A stretch of DNA of 64,000 nucleotides from Clavibacter sp. (GCA_003569145.1 BGOH01000008.1:1-64000); one strand, 5' to 3'. Positions 42,154 to 51,577 are shown, numbered from the stretch's first letter. Numbers and translations: made by a program. Notes: generated from the sequence alone by a model not told the origin.

Positions 42154-45100
42154 GCCAACTCCTGCTCACTCATCTGACTTCTCCTGCGGCGAGCAGGAAG
42201 AGCGAGAATAATTAAGGTCAGAAAGGTCAATAGTTGTAGCGAGACCCAGGCTCTTCTTGAGGTGCCGTCATGGAAGATTAGGAAATCTCCCGGTTCTGAA
42301 ACATAAAACCTTGGTACTCCATTTTCAGTTTGGGTTAAAGGTAGATAGGTTCCATTAAGAAGCATCTTCCAGCGATTGTCATACTTTTCAGTAATTATTA
42401 TTACGCCAGCAGATGTAAGGGTTCCTGCTGCACCAACTTCACCACTTGGTAGGACTGAATAGCTTCCATCTTGAGATAGAAATGAGATATGGCCTAGCGC
42501 TCCTGGAACTTTCCAGGTTATTCCTTCATCAGTTGAGGCAGCTCTAGTAAATCCACCTGCGCCATCAATAGTTCTTACTAGCTCTTCATTAATCGGATTT
42601 GCTAAAAAGAGATACCGAATTCCAAACTCAGCAAAGACTTTACTGCTACTAACTCCAGATCCAGCAATTAGATCATTTATTGCCTTAGTTACTACTGGAG
42701 CAAGTCCTGTTATGACATCGGCTTGTCCCAGTTGCAGATCTTTATCTCGAGCGATGAAATATTTCACCTTTGAAGACTCTGCTCTCAAAACTAAAGTCTT
42801 ATAACGTCCCTCAGTCTGGGCGCTAGCACTTAAAAAGGCAGGAAGTGCAGATTTTGAATTGGCTTGAACTGGAGCGCTATTAGCCGATCCCAACCACCAT
42901 GTAGCTGAGGCAAGAATGGAGAGCGCAGAAATCAGGGAGGTAAAGCCAAGGAGAATATGGCGATAATCAATATTAGATTGGCTAAGGCTAGGTAGATAGT
43001 TATCAATCATTATTACTGCTGCAAGTAGCGCAGTTAAGGTTGGAATAACTAGAAGCGACCCAACCCAGAGTTGCTCTGGGGTGAAACTGCCATGGCCTGA
43101 AACCTGCCTTGAACCAAGTAGCGCTGCAATGGCGATAAAAAATAGCGCCACCTCTCCTAATCTTGCTGTCTTACTAACAAAGATAGCTATTACAGCAATA
43201 AGAAGTATCGGCGAAATAATCCAAATCGGTGGAGCTCCAACTCCACCAGGATTTCCTAGAAGCAATGAAAGGACTTCGCCTCCCGCCAGGCTTAAACCAG
43301 GATCAAGAAGGATTCTTGAAGGATGAAGAATGAATTCAATAGACCAAGGGGCGTTAACAATTAGAGGAGTAATTGTCACCGCAATACGGCGGGCATTTCT
43401 TCTATCAAAGACTAATTTATCCATCGCATTATTTTTAGAATTAAATGCAATTACATCAAAGATCACCAAAATAATCTGCCAGAGAAGAATTGACATAAAT
43501 GTCATTGGTGAGAAGGCGCAGACAAAGGTCAATAACAGCGCAATCCAGAAAGTTTTTCGCCAAGATAGATTCTCAAGTTGCTCGAGTCCAAATAGCGATC
43601 TAATCAACCAGGGTCCAATTACCACTAATACTAAGGTTCCAACTCTGCCGCTATTAATAGCGCTTAACGTGGTTGGCGAAAAGGTATAAAGCAGAGCTGC
43701 AATGAGAGCAAGAAAGTGGAGATTAGTAAATTTCTTTGCAAGTAGATATGAACCCCAAAGCGCTAGTGGAACTGCGCAAAGAAATAATCCAGTAATAAAT
43801 AGTGAGGAGTTTGCCCCAGTAAGTAATGAGCCAAATCCAATGTAGGCAACCCAAGGCGGCGCGCTAGTGCTTGAGCCAAGGCCTACGGTATGCCAAGAAT
43901 CGGAATACATTGAAAATAGTTCAAAGGCTTTTGTAGGCGTTGCTGCTAGAGCGCCACCAACTATCGCTCCAAAGCGATTACGGGAGGCAATCAAGGTCAA
44001 TAAAATAACAAGTAGTGAAACGCTAAGTATTGGTCGGCGAGTTAGCCATCTAATTGGTGATGGAGCCTGAACTAAATCAATATCAGCATTTTCTAGAGCT
44101 TCATCATTTAAATCTAGGGCCGAGCTAGTAACCCCACTTTCTTCATATATAGATGAGCGGCGCCAACTGCGAGAAATAGCAGAGCCAGCTCGCTCAATTG
44201 CTAATTGCAGCTGCGATCCTCTAGGTGGAACGAAGCGCGAGATAACTCTTGATGAAACTAAGCGATTCTTTCTGCGCTTTGCTCTAGCTCTAAATAAGTC
44301 CTGCGGCTGCAAAATAACCAGAGCAACAGCTGCAATTTCATCTAAGGCATATCCTGGAAGTTTTGCTAGCAGATAACCAATTGCGCGAAATAGAGATGCT
44401 GAAAGAAGTTGTAGGGCAATTAGCGGCAGGAGCCACCAAGATGTGTTGGCCATCAAAACATATGCCGCATGTCTGCGATCTAGAAGAAGTGGGCGATGAA
44501 GAAATGCATCTGAGACATCAATTCGCCGACGTTCATTAGAAGCTGCTTCAGCGTGATATGCAACCGCCTTTGGAACAGCGATTACTGAGTGGCCTGCAGT
44601 ATGCACGCGCCAACCAAAATCAACATCATCTCTAAATAAAGAAAGTTCTGGATCAAATCCATCTAACTCTTCAAAGACATCGCGGCGAATTAATGCGCCA
44701 GCAGTGCTAACAGCTAAAACTTCACTGACTCCATCATGCTGGCCTTGATCGGCTTCGCGATATTCAAGTCCGGTCCAGCGAGCGCCATTAGAGGCGATAC
44801 TTATCCCTAGCTCTAATAAGTGGTTTCGATCATGCCAGCCGCGCAATTTGGGCCCAGCCATTGCAACTGCTGGTCGCTCATCAAGGGCTGCTAAGAGCTC
44901 TTTTAGCGCGTATGCATCTGGTGCGCAATCATCATGAATCAGCCAGAGCCACTCTGTTTCTGATTCATCTCCTCGTTTAACTCTTGAATTACCAAGAGCT
45001 TCTTTAATTGCTGCGCCAAAACCAGTTTCTTTAGCAGTCGAGATTGTGGCAATACCAGCGCCTCGCAGTAACTTTACAGAACTATCTTCAGAGCCAGTAT

Positions 45101-45227
45101 CGATAGCAATTATTTGATCTATTGCCCGCTTCTGCTTGGCAAGAGATGCAACAACTTCAGGTAACCAGAGAGCTCCATTGTGAGAGACGATGATTGCGGT
45201 GACAAAGTTATTATCCAAAGTAGGCAT
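42150..45227 (-). CDS. large membrane glycosyltransferase, GT2 domain fused to a multi-pass membrane region
   Basis: A 1025-aa protein. Residues 1 to about 260 are a GT2 domain: TAIIVSHNGALWLPEVVASL, the DxD-like WLWLIHDDCAPDAY, and FDPELSLFRDDVDFGWRVH. The middle (about 265-780) has many membrane segments, and the C-terminal part is extracytoplasmic (YSVLPSGEVGAAGTL) with a last membrane segment (LLTFLTLIILALPARRRR). This looks like an actinobacterial lipid-linked-sugar or envelope polysaccharide enzyme. The acceptor is unknown. It lies beside manB, manC and whiB2. Confidence 0.85.
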   Translation of the reverse strand: MPTLDNNFVTAIIVSHNGALWLPEVVASLAKQKRAIDQIIAIDTGSEDSSVKLLRGAGIATISTAKETGFGAAIKEALGNSRVKRGDESETEWLWLIHDDCAPDAYALKELLAALDERPAVAMAGPKLRGWHDRNHLLELGISIASNGARWTGLEYREADQGQHDGVSEVLAVSTAGALIRRDVFEELDGFDPELSLFRDDVDFGWRVHTAGHSVIAVPKAVAYHAEAASNERRRIDVSDAFLHRPLLLDRRHAAYVLMANTSWWLLPLIALQLLSASLFRAIGYLLAKLPGYALDEIAAVALVILQPQDLFRARAKRRKNRLVSSRVISRFVPPRGSQLQLAIERAGSAISRSWRRSSIYEESGVTSSALDLNDEALENADIDLVQAPSPIRWLTRRPILSVSLLVILLTLIASRNRFGAIVGGALAATPTKAFELFSMYSDSWHTVGLGSSTSAPPWVAYIGFGSLLTGANSSLFITGLFLCAVPLALWGSYLLAKKFTNLHFLALIAALLYTFSPTTLSAINSGRVGTLVLVVIGPWLIRSLFGLEQLENLSWRKTFWIALLLTFVCAFSPMTFMSILLWQIILVIFDVIAFNSKNNAMDKLVFDRRNARRIAVTITPLIVNAPWSIEFILHPSRILLDPGLSLAGGEVLSLLLGNPGGVGAPPIWIISPILLIAVIAIFVSKTARLGEVALFFIAIAALLGSRQVSGHGSFTPEQLWVGSLLVIPTLTALLAAVIMIDNYLPSLSQSNIDYRHILLGFTSLISALSILASATWWLGSANSAPVQANSKSALPAFLSASAQTEGRYKTLVLRAESSKVKYFIARDKDLQLGQADVITGLAPVVTKAINDLIAGSGVSSSKVFAEFGIRYLFLANPINEELVRTIDGAGGFTRAASTDEGITWKVPGALGHISFLSQDGSYSVLPSGEVGAAGTLTSAGVIIITEKYDNRWKMLLNGTYLPLTQTENGVPRFYVSEPGDFLIFHDGTSRRAWVSLQLLTFLTLIILALPARRRRSQMSEQELA

Positions 45228-45314
45228 TACACCGCCTCTTGTTTAAATAAAAAGTTAGACCAGTTTTCCTTAACTCTTCTAGTTAATAACTTGGAATTCT
45301 TATTGTTATTAGAT

Positions 45315-45608
45315 TTAAGCTGGACGGCGCTTAAGGCGACGGCGTTCACGCTCTGATAGTCCGCCCCAGATTCCAAAGCGCTCATCATGTGCCAGAGCGT
45401 ATTCAAGACACTCTTGTCTGACCTCACATGAGAGACAAACTCGCTTAGCCTCACGGGTTGAACCACCTTTTTCAGGGAAGAAAGCTTCCGGATCGGTTTG
45501 GGCACATAGCGCTCGCTCTTGCCACGATAGCTCAACGATCTCGCCATTTCCCAATTGGATACTTGGACCAGGAATGAAAGTCTGCTCTATTCGACGAGCA
45601 TCAGTCAT
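45315..45608 (-). CDS. whiB2: WhiB2/WhmD-like iron-sulfur regulator
   Basis: A 97-aa Wbl protein. Four cysteines appear in ERALCAQTDPEAFFPEKGG, KRVCLSCEVRQEC and the GIWGG turn (ERFGIWGGLSERERRR), ending in a basic tail LKRRPA. The GxSTREAKRVCLSC form is WhiB2/WhmD type, which governs septation genes in mycobacteria. An overlapping track ORF (45227-45547) is a shadow. The start ATG at 45608 has AGGGG 8 nt upstream. Confidence 0.92.
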   Translation of the reverse strand: MTDARRIEQTFIPGPSIQLGNGEIVELSWQERALCAQTDPEAFFPEKGGSTREAKRVCLSCEVRQECLEYALAHDERFGIWGGLSERERRRLKRRPA

Positions 45609-45621
45609 CAGTTATACCCCT

Positions 45622-45651
45622 AAAAAACAGAGCCCACGCCTGATGGTGGGC
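45622..45651 (-). terminator. terminator-like hairpin in the whiB2 leader
   Basis: GCCCAC (45646-45651) pairs with GTGGGC (45632-45637) across an 8-nt loop and is followed, 4 nt on, by six T residues (45622-45627). It lies downstream of the predicted whiB2 promoter but 120 nt after the manC stop. It may end manC transcription, attenuate whiB2, or both. Confidence 0.6.
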
Positions 45652-45664
45652 CTACTAGGACCTA

Positions 45665-45693
45665 ATTACACGCTTGTTATTCGGATGTGTCAA
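45665..45693 (-). promoter_or_regulatory. sigma-70 type promoter for whiB2
   Basis: TTGACA (45688-45693), 17 nt, then TGTAAT (45665-45670): a perfect -35 and a 5/6 -10. Predicted transcription starts near 45658, giving a leader of about 50 nt that contains the terminator-like hairpin. Confidence 0.65.
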
Positions 45694-45770
45694 GTTGATG
45701 GCCACTTTTTTTGGGTAGAAATTAATCCCCGATTTGTCGATTTTTCCCTTAATTTTGGGGCAAAAGTGGG

Positions 45771-46748
45771 CTAATTACTGATTATTTTCTCAAATATTTT
45801 TTCATTGCTTGCTATTGAAACATTAGGTGCGATATAGCAATTATCAATTATCGAACCATCACCAATACTCGCCCCTGCCGAAATAATTGAGCCCTTAATT
45901 TGGCAGTTCGCTCCAATTACTGCTCCAGATTCAATTGCAGAACCATCAGAAATTATTGCTGTGGCATCCACCGCTGCATCTTTAGCGATCATTACTCCAT
46001 AAACTACTCCCCTAGTTGCAGGTGATATCGCAGGATTTAAAATCAAATCTCTTGAAGCTTTGATATATGAAGCTGGGGTCCCCATGTCAATCCAATATGA
46101 GTCATCGACATATCCATATAGAGCGCCCTTGCTCTTTAAAAGTTCTGGAAAAGTCTGCCTCTCAACACTTACGACGCTATCTTGGGGGATCTGCGCAATT
46201 GCGCTTCTATTAAAAATATAACAACCAGCATTAATAGTATTAACCTTTGGCTGATCCATCTTTTCCAGAAACTCTAATACCTTGCCATCTTGATCAAGTG
46301 GAACGCAGCCATAAGCACGGGCATCATCAACTCTTACTAAGTGCAGAGTCACATCAGCGCCCTTGCTTTCATGAAACTGCGCCTGCGCTCTTAGATCATG
46401 GCCACTTAAAACATCACCATTAAAAATAAAGACAGATTCATCTTCTGCTAGGTTTAAAAACTTTGCTGCATTTGAGATTGCTCCGCCAGTTCCTAGGGGT
46501 TGCTTCTCTATTGCATACTTAATTGAAATGCCAAACTTTGAGCCATCGCCAAAGTAAGGCTCGAAAACCTCAGCTAGATATGAAGTTGCAAGGACTATCT
46601 CAGTGACTCCAGCTGCTTGAGCTCTAGCAATTTGATGCTCTGTAACTGGTGCTCCTGCAACTTTTAGCATCGGCTTTGGAGTATTTTTTGTAAGTTCTGC
46701 AAGGCGAGTTCCTCTGCCACCAACGAGCAAAATAGCCTTATTTATCAT
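45771..46748 (-). CDS. mannose-1-phosphate guanylyltransferase-type sugar nucleotidyltransferase
   Basis: A 325-aa enzyme making a nucleotide sugar, probably GDP-mannose. The N-terminal signature AILLVGGRGTRLAELTKNTPKPMLKVAG holds the triphosphate loop, and EKQPLGTGGAI and FIFNGDVLSGHD hold base and metal-binding residues. The C-terminal quarter (SPATRGVVYGVMIAK, ISDGSAIESGAVIGANCQIK) is a left-handed beta-helix. It pairs functionally with manB. A glucose-1-phosphate thymidylyl/uridylyltransferase is the alternative; the position after whiB2 favours the ManC (Rv3264c) type. Confidence 0.82.
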   Translation of the reverse strand: MINKAILLVGGRGTRLAELTKNTPKPMLKVAGAPVTEHQIARAQAAGVTEIVLATSYLAEVFEPYFGDGSKFGISIKYAIEKQPLGTGGAISNAAKFLNLAEDESVFIFNGDVLSGHDLRAQAQFHESKGADVTLHLVRVDDARAYGCVPLDQDGKVLEFLEKMDQPKVNTINAGCYIFNRSAIAQIPQDSVVSVERQTFPELLKSKGALYGYVDDSYWIDMGTPASYIKASRDLILNPAISPATRGVVYGVMIAKDAAVDATAIISDGSAIESGAVIGANCQIKGSIISAGASIGDGSIIDNCYIAPNVSIASNEKIFEKIISN

Positions 46749-47818
46749 CGATTTACCGCCGCGATGATACGAGAGGCTGCACTTGAAATATTCTCATCGC
46801 TAGCAGTTAGGGCGATGCGCACACATCGATCGCCTTTACTTCCATAGAAACTTCCTGGCGTAACAAGTATTCCTATTTCTGCAAACCAATTCACGCTATC
46901 CCAATCTTTTTCATCTCTGCTACACCAGATGTATAACCCAGCTTCTGAAAACTCAATTTTAAATCCTGCTGCTATTAGCGCTTTGGCAAGCACCTCTCGC
47001 CTTGCTTGATATCTTCCTGCCTGCTTATCAACATGGCTCTGATCTGAGAGCGCGATGGCCATTGACTTTTGAATCGGGAGCGGAAGCATCATCCCCATAT
47101 GTTTTCTAATCTCTAGTAATTGCGCTATCAATTTAGGATCACCAGCAACAAATGCCCCTCTATAGCCCGCCATATTTGATCGCTTTGAGAGCGAATGAAC
47201 CGCCAGCACTGAGGTGTTATCACCATTTGCGATTGCCAAAATAGATTGAGCTTTAATTCCATTGGTAAAGGGCAGATAACACTCATCGCTTGCAAGAGTT
47301 GCACCAGATTTTCTTGCCCAGGTGAGGCAGGCCTCGAGTTCTTCCCTGCTATGCACCCGACCTGTTGGATTTGATGGTGAATTAATCCAAGCTAAATCAG
47401 CTTTCTTGGGCCAGGAATTGGCATCAATTCCAACTTCAAGGACTTCTGCTCTAGCCAGTAGCGCTCCGACTTTATAAGTCGGGTAGGCAATTTCTGGAAT
47501 TAAAACTGATTTAGCCTCCAGTAGATATGCCAAAAGGGCAACTAATTCCTTTGAACCAATTGTTGGCAGCACATCAAAGTCGCCACTTGCGCCGAGTGTT
47601 TCAACGCAATATTTCTTTAGCGCCTCTCTAAGCGCTGCACTTCCAGTGGTTAATGGATAGCTTGGTGAATCACTGCTTGATTTAAGTTCTTCTTGAATGA
47701 AATCTGGGGTGGGATCAACTGGAGTTCCCTGGGAGAGATCAATGATTCCCTGGCTATGGGCTCGAGCTTTTTGCCCATATGGCGCTAGGGCATCCCAAGG
47801 AAAATCAGGGAGTTTTAT
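46745..47818 (-). CDS. dapC: succinyldiaminopimelate transaminase, possibly AUA start
   Basis: PLP aminotransferase of the lysine/meso-diaminopimelate pathway. The track ORF begins at an internal GTG (47572), but the frame is open upstream with clear family sequence: KLPDFPWDALAPYGQKARAH and IIDLSQGTPVDPTPDFI, then PTIGSKELVALLAYLLEAK, AWINSPSNPTGRVHS and VHSLSKRSNMAGYRGAF (Schiff-base Lys). The only start-like codon before KLPDF is ATA at 47816-47818, just after a stop. ATG could be restored by one substitution. It lies next to ferredoxin fdxA, as dapC does in mycobacteria. Confidence 0.85.
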   Translation of the reverse strand: MKLPDFPWDALAPYGQKARAHSQGIIDLSQGTPVDPTPDFIQEELKSSSDSPSYPLTTGSAALREALKKYCVETLGASGDFDVLPTIGSKELVALLAYLLEAKSVLIPEIAYPTYKVGALLARAEVLEVGIDANSWPKKADLAWINSPSNPTGRVHSREELEACLTWARKSGATLASDECYLPFTNGIKAQSILAIANGDNTSVLAVHSLSKRSNMAGYRGAFVAGDPKLIAQLLEIRKHMGMMLPLPIQKSMAIALSDQSHVDKQAGRYQARREVLAKALIAAGFKIEFSEAGLYIWCSRDEKDWDSVNWFAEIGILVTPGSFYGSKGDRCVRIALTASDENISSAASRIIAAVNR

Positions 47819-47828
47819 CTTCGCCTAC

Positions 47829-48155
47829 TTACTCGCCTGCAGGTTTTTTCTGAATCTGCAGAAGGACTGGATGATCTTTGCCAACTCTTCCAACTTTTGC
47901 TGCCCCACCAGGTGAGCCTAATTCGTCAAAGAATTCTGCATTAACTTCCTTATATTCACTGTATTGCGCTGGAACATCATCTTCATAATAAATCGCCTCA
48001 ACGGGGCAAACTGGTTCACATGCGCCGCAATCCACACACTCATCAGGTTGGATATACATCATTCGATCGCCCTCATAGATGCAATCAACGGGGCACTCTT
48101 CAATACATGATTTATCCATTACATCTACACAGGGAAGGGCGATGATGTATGTCAC
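47829..48155 (-). CDS. fdxA: 7Fe-8S ferredoxin
   Basis: A 108-aa ferredoxin. The cluster ligands are in DKSCIEECPVDCIYEG and PDECVDCGACEPVCPVEAI, consistent with a [3Fe-4S] plus [4Fe-4S] pair. The C-terminus is acidic. It probably carries electrons for redox enzymes, and is a typical actinobacterial FdxC/FdxA. Tight spacing (10 bp) to dapC suggests a shared transcript. Confidence 0.95.
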   Translation of the reverse strand: MTYIIALPCVDVMDKSCIEECPVDCIYEGDRMMYIQPDECVDCGACEPVCPVEAIYYEDDVPAQYSEYKEVNAEFFDELGSPGGAAKVGRVGKDHPVLLQIQKKPAGE

Positions 48156-48211
48156 CTGAGACTCCTTTCAGAGAAAATCTAAAAGATATAAACACCGAAT
48201 TGGCATAAGCG

Positions 48212-49663
48212 ATGCTTACATTGCAGGGCCTAATCCTACAAAATAAGGGGGTGAAGCGCGAGCCAAAACCAAATAATGGGCTACATATCTATGACACTTT
48301 AGAGCGAAAAGTGCTGCCTATTACTGCAAGCGATGGCCAAGTGGTGAGAATCTACTGCTGCGGACCAACTGTTTATCGCGACGCTCACGTTGGCAATCTA
48401 AGGACTTTTTTGCTTAGTGATTTAGTCCGCAGGACTCTGGAGTTCTCTGGTTTGAAAGTCAAGATGGTACAAAACATTACCGATGTTGGCCATATGAGTG
48501 AAGATTTTGAAGAAGATAAAATGTTGGCCCAATCTAAACTTGAAAAGCGAGATCCATACTCTATTGCAAGAGAGTATGAAGAGAAGTTTCATAAAGACTT
48601 AGCAAGGCTAAACATTCTCCCAGCTCATAACTATCCCAGAGCAAGTGAGTGCATCGAAATGATGCTTGAACATATTGCGAAATTAACTGAACTTGAACTT
48701 GCCTATCAAGGTGATGATTCCTCAATTTATTTCGATAGTACTAAGTTTGATAGTTATGGCCAGTTAAGTGGAAATCGCCTAGATGCGCTCAAGCCTGGTC
48801 ATCGCTATGAATATGTTGAAGCTGGAGCAAAGAGATTTCATGCCGATTGGGCCCTTTGGAAAGCGGCCGGTAATCGTAAAGAGATGATCTGGCAGACAGC
48901 TTATGGTCCAGGATTTCCTGGCTGGCATATTGAATGTTCTGCAATGTCGCTTCATTATCTGCAAGGACATGTCGATCTACATATTGGTGGCATTGATCTT
49001 AGATTCCCCCATCATGAAAACGAGAGAGCCCAATCAAATCCTTTAGTCAAAGGTGAAGCAGTTAGTGCCTGGCTTCATGGCGAGCATCTCTTATTTGAAG
49101 GAAGAAAGATGTCAAAGAGTTCTGGAAATGTGGTTCTGCTCTCTGATGTAATCACGCGCGGGTTTGATCCACTTTCATTGCGTTTTTGCTTTCTTGAAAA
49201 CCGCTATCGCTCTCAGATGGATTTATCCTGGAACTCAATAAGCGCAGCGCACTCAACATTGCAGCGCTTGAGAGCTAAATATCAACAATGGAAATTAGCG
49301 CCTAGGGATTATTCAGATGAAGCTAGCGCATTTGTACTGGCAATTCTTGCTCACTTCCAGGCAGATTTAGATACTCCCCAAGTGATGATCAAGCTCAGAT
49401 CCCTTGAAAAGGATGATCAATTTTCAGATGGCCAGAAGGCAGCGATTTTAGAAAATCTTGAACCACTTCTTGCTCTAAAACTACTGGAAGAGATGCCGAT
49501 TAAAGAGCTGCCCGATGAAGCCAGAGTCTTGTTAGAGGCAAGACAGAGAGCGCGAGAAAACAAGGATTTTGCTTTAAGTGATCAATTGCGAGATCAACTT
49601 CTCTTACTTGGAATTGCAATAAACGATTCACCATCGGGCCAGAGCTGGAGCTGGAGGAGTTAG
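48212..49663 (+). CDS. cysS: cysteinyl-tRNA synthetase
   Basis: Class I synthetase charging tRNA-Cys. It contains RIYCCGPTVYRDAHVGNLR (HIGH-type motif), WHIECSAMSLHYLQ and GIDLRFPHHENERAQS (zinc and Cys recognition), and RKMSKSSGN (KMSKS). The C-terminal domain is RARENKDFALSDQLRDQL. The predicted start at 48212 gives 483 aa. GTG at 48252, giving 470 aa, is closer to the usual length. It is not MshC, since the full C-terminal domain is present. Confidence 0.95.
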   Translation: MLTLQGLILQNKGVKREPKPNNGLHIYDTLERKVLPITASDGQVVRIYCCGPTVYRDAHVGNLRTFLLSDLVRRTLEFSGLKVKMVQNITDVGHMSEDFEEDKMLAQSKLEKRDPYSIAREYEEKFHKDLARLNILPAHNYPRASECIEMMLEHIAKLTELELAYQGDDSSIYFDSTKFDSYGQLSGNRLDALKPGHRYEYVEAGAKRFHADWALWKAAGNRKEMIWQTAYGPGFPGWHIECSAMSLHYLQGHVDLHIGGIDLRFPHHENERAQSNPLVKGEAVSAWLHGEHLLFEGRKMSKSSGNVVLLSDVITRGFDPLSLRFCFLENRYRSQMDLSWNSISAAHSTLQRLRAKYQQWKLAPRDYSDEASAFVLAILAHFQADLDTPQVMIKLRSLEKDDQFSDGQKAAILENLEPLLALKLLEEMPIKELPDEARVLLEARQRARENKDFALSDQLRDQLLLLGIAINDSPSGQSWSWRS

Positions 49664-49666
49664 AAC

Positions 49667-49978
49667 TTAAATCCTCTTAAGTAGGCGCCAGGAAATAAGC
49701 GCTGCTCCCCCAAATACAAAAAGATTTCCATAAGCATTTGCTTCAATTAGAACTTCGCCGCCATTACCAAGACTTGAAGCTCTAACAATTACAAATAGCC
49801 AACCAAAGGCAAAGAGTGCGAGTGATAACTTAGAGAGATACATATTTCTAACTAATCGAAGTCCAATAAATAGCGCCAGTAATGAAACTATTAACCCAAA
49901 AGGTCTATATGCATTATGCAGAAATGTTCCAGAGACCCCAACTAAGGCTCCAAAGAGCAAACTAATCAAAGACTTCAT
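49667..49978 (-). CDS. DUF6113-like small membrane protein
   Basis: A 103-aa protein with about four membrane segments (LISLLFGALVGVSGTF, PFGLIVSLLALFIGLRLV, LSLALFAFGWLFVIV, LFVFGGAALISWRLL). It overlaps mshB by 4 bp, and a similar small membrane gene commonly follows mshB in actinobacteria, often annotated DUF6113. The name is from memory. Function is unknown. Confidence 0.7.
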   Translation of the reverse strand: MKSLISLLFGALVGVSGTFLHNAYRPFGLIVSLLALFIGLRLVRNMYLSKLSLALFAFGWLFVIVRASSLGNGGEVLIEANAYGNLFVFGGAALISWRLLKRI

Positions 49979-50838
49979 AGCTGAATTCCTGAGAATAGAT
50001 CGGTCTCGCGTCCCTCTTCATTAAATGGTGCGCTAGCTTTTCCATAGACCAAGCGGTAATACTCTTGTCCCCAAACTTTAAAGCCTAAATTATCTGAAAG
50101 GGCAAAAAATGGTCCATCTACTGCAATTTGAGTGGGATGGGCTCGCATCGCATCCATTTTCTTTTCAACAAAGTCTTGGCCATCAATTACCGTTGTAACT
50201 AGATTGTCTGGTTGAGCAAAAGGGAAATCTTCTGCCTTCTCCACTCCCCAGAAATCACTTCCGCTGCCTTTCATTGCTTCAATTCCCTGTTCAATAATTG
50301 ATATCGGAATTGTGTTCCAATAAATCTTTTGAATCTGCCAGCCACGCTGAGCTGCCAATTCACTTGCTCGCATCGCAACTCTATGGGCTTGAATATGATC
50401 GGGATGTCCATAGCCACCGATTTCATCATAGGTAATCATTACATCAGGTTTAATCTCAAGAATTACCTCAACTAAAGATTCCGCGGCTTGATCAACGTCA
50501 GCGTTCCAAAAATTATCTTTCCTTGAATTTGGCTCTGATCCCATCATCCCGCTATCACGCCATGATTTACTTGGAGAACCAAGGAAGCGATGATCTACCA
50601 CTCCTAAAACTTTCATTGCATTTGCTAATTCGATTTCGCGAGTTGGACCAAGAGCATCTTCTTTTCCACTTGCAAGATGTTCAAGTTCTGGAACTAAAAT
50701 CTCACCCTCTTCACCTCTGGTGCAGGTAACAAGAGTTACGCCATAACCCATGGCAGCATACTTAGCCATCGTTACACCATTGTTTATAGTCTCATCATCT
50801 GGATGGGCGTGAACTAGAAGTAAGCGTGGTTTTCTCAT
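49975..50838 (-). CDS. mshB: mycothiol biosynthesis deacetylase MshB
   Basis: A zinc deacetylase acting on GlcNAc-inositol in mycothiol synthesis. Motifs are LLLVHAHPDDETINNGVTM (zinc ligands and catalytic Asp) and MITYDEIGGYGHPDHIQAHR (third zinc His). The track start (50946) is too early; ATG at 50838 (MRKPRLLLVHAH) is the family start. At 287 aa it is normal. Mycothiol would maintain thiol redox balance, relevant to MsrA/B and other oxidative-stress genes. Divergent from the TetR gene with a 56-bp spacer. Confidence 0.92.
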   Translation of the reverse strand: MRKPRLLLVHAHPDDETINNGVTMAKYAAMGYGVTLVTCTRGEEGEILVPELEHLASGKEDALGPTREIELANAMKVLGVVDHRFLGSPSKSWRDSGMMGSEPNSRKDNFWNADVDQAAESLVEVILEIKPDVMITYDEIGGYGHPDHIQAHRVAMRASELAAQRGWQIQKIYWNTIPISIIEQGIEAMKGSGSDFWGVEKAEDFPFAQPDNLVTTVIDGQDFVEKKMDAMRAHPTQIAVDGPFFALSDNLGFKVWGQEYYRLVYGKASAPFNEEGRETDLFSGIQL

Positions 50839-50894
50839 AGAGGTTAGGAAGGCTACACGAGTTCTATTAGTGAAATCTTGCCAAACCTCGTACC

Positions 50895-51521
50895 ATGACA
50901 CCGATGAGCAATAGCGAGAAAGTTGATAGTCGGGTTCGTCTTCCACGCGATGAGCGACGCGCTCTGCTCCTAAACGCCGCCCTTGAAGTCTTTACCGCCT
51001 CGGGATATCACGCAGCAGCGATGGATGAAATTGCAGATCGGGCCGGAGTTAGTAAGCCAGTTCTCTATCAACATTTTCCTTCAAAGCTAGATCTTTATCT
51101 TGCCCTTCTTGATGTTCATATCGATTCTCTGGTCTTTGCGATTCAAAAAGCTATCGCCTCAAATAAAGAGAATAAGAATCGAGTAAAGGCAACCGTTGGT
51201 GCTTATTTTGAGTTTATTGATGATGAAGGTGGCGCATTTCGTCTGCTATTTGAAAGCGATATGAGCGCAGAACCTCAAGTAAGACAGAGGCTTGATCGCA
51301 TGACCTATGACTGCGCCGTAGCAGTTAGCGCTGTTATCTCACTAGATACTGGTTTTCCTAAAGAGGAATCTATGGTGCTGGCAATTGGGCTTATTGGTTG
51401 CGCCCAAATAACCGCCCGCCACTGGCTTGAGCGGGATGGAAAAATTAATCGCTCCGAAGCAACCTCGTTAGTGACTAATCTACTCTGGCGAGGAATTTCT
51501 GGCTTCCCGCTACAAAGTTAG
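50895..51521 (+). CDS. TetR-family regulator
   Basis: A 208-aa repressor. The N-terminal helix-turn-helix is DERRALLLNAALEVFTASGY and MDEIADRAGVSKPVLYQHFPSKLDLYLALL, typical of TetR. The C-terminal ligand domain has no recognised signature (FEFIDDEGGAFRLLFESDM). ATG at 50904 is an alternative start. It lies divergent to mshB and upstream of DUF3107. A regulated target is not identifiable from sequence. Confidence 0.88.
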   Translation: MTPMSNSEKVDSRVRLPRDERRALLLNAALEVFTASGYHAAAMDEIADRAGVSKPVLYQHFPSKLDLYLALLDVHIDSLVFAIQKAIASNKENKNRVKATVGAYFEFIDDEGGAFRLLFESDMSAEPQVRQRLDRMTYDCAVAVSAVISLDTGFPKEESMVLAIGLIGCAQITARHWLERDGKINRSEATSLVTNLLWRGISGFPLQS

Positions 51522-51577
51522 GAGAGTTTAGAAAATTTGAAGAAGCAAAATCTACTAAAACTCTTTAGGATGGGGTT

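Noticed and set aside
45227-45547. 106-aa minus-strand ORF in the whiB2 region
   Set aside because: It overlaps the four-cysteine Wbl frame and has no motif; shadow of whiB2.
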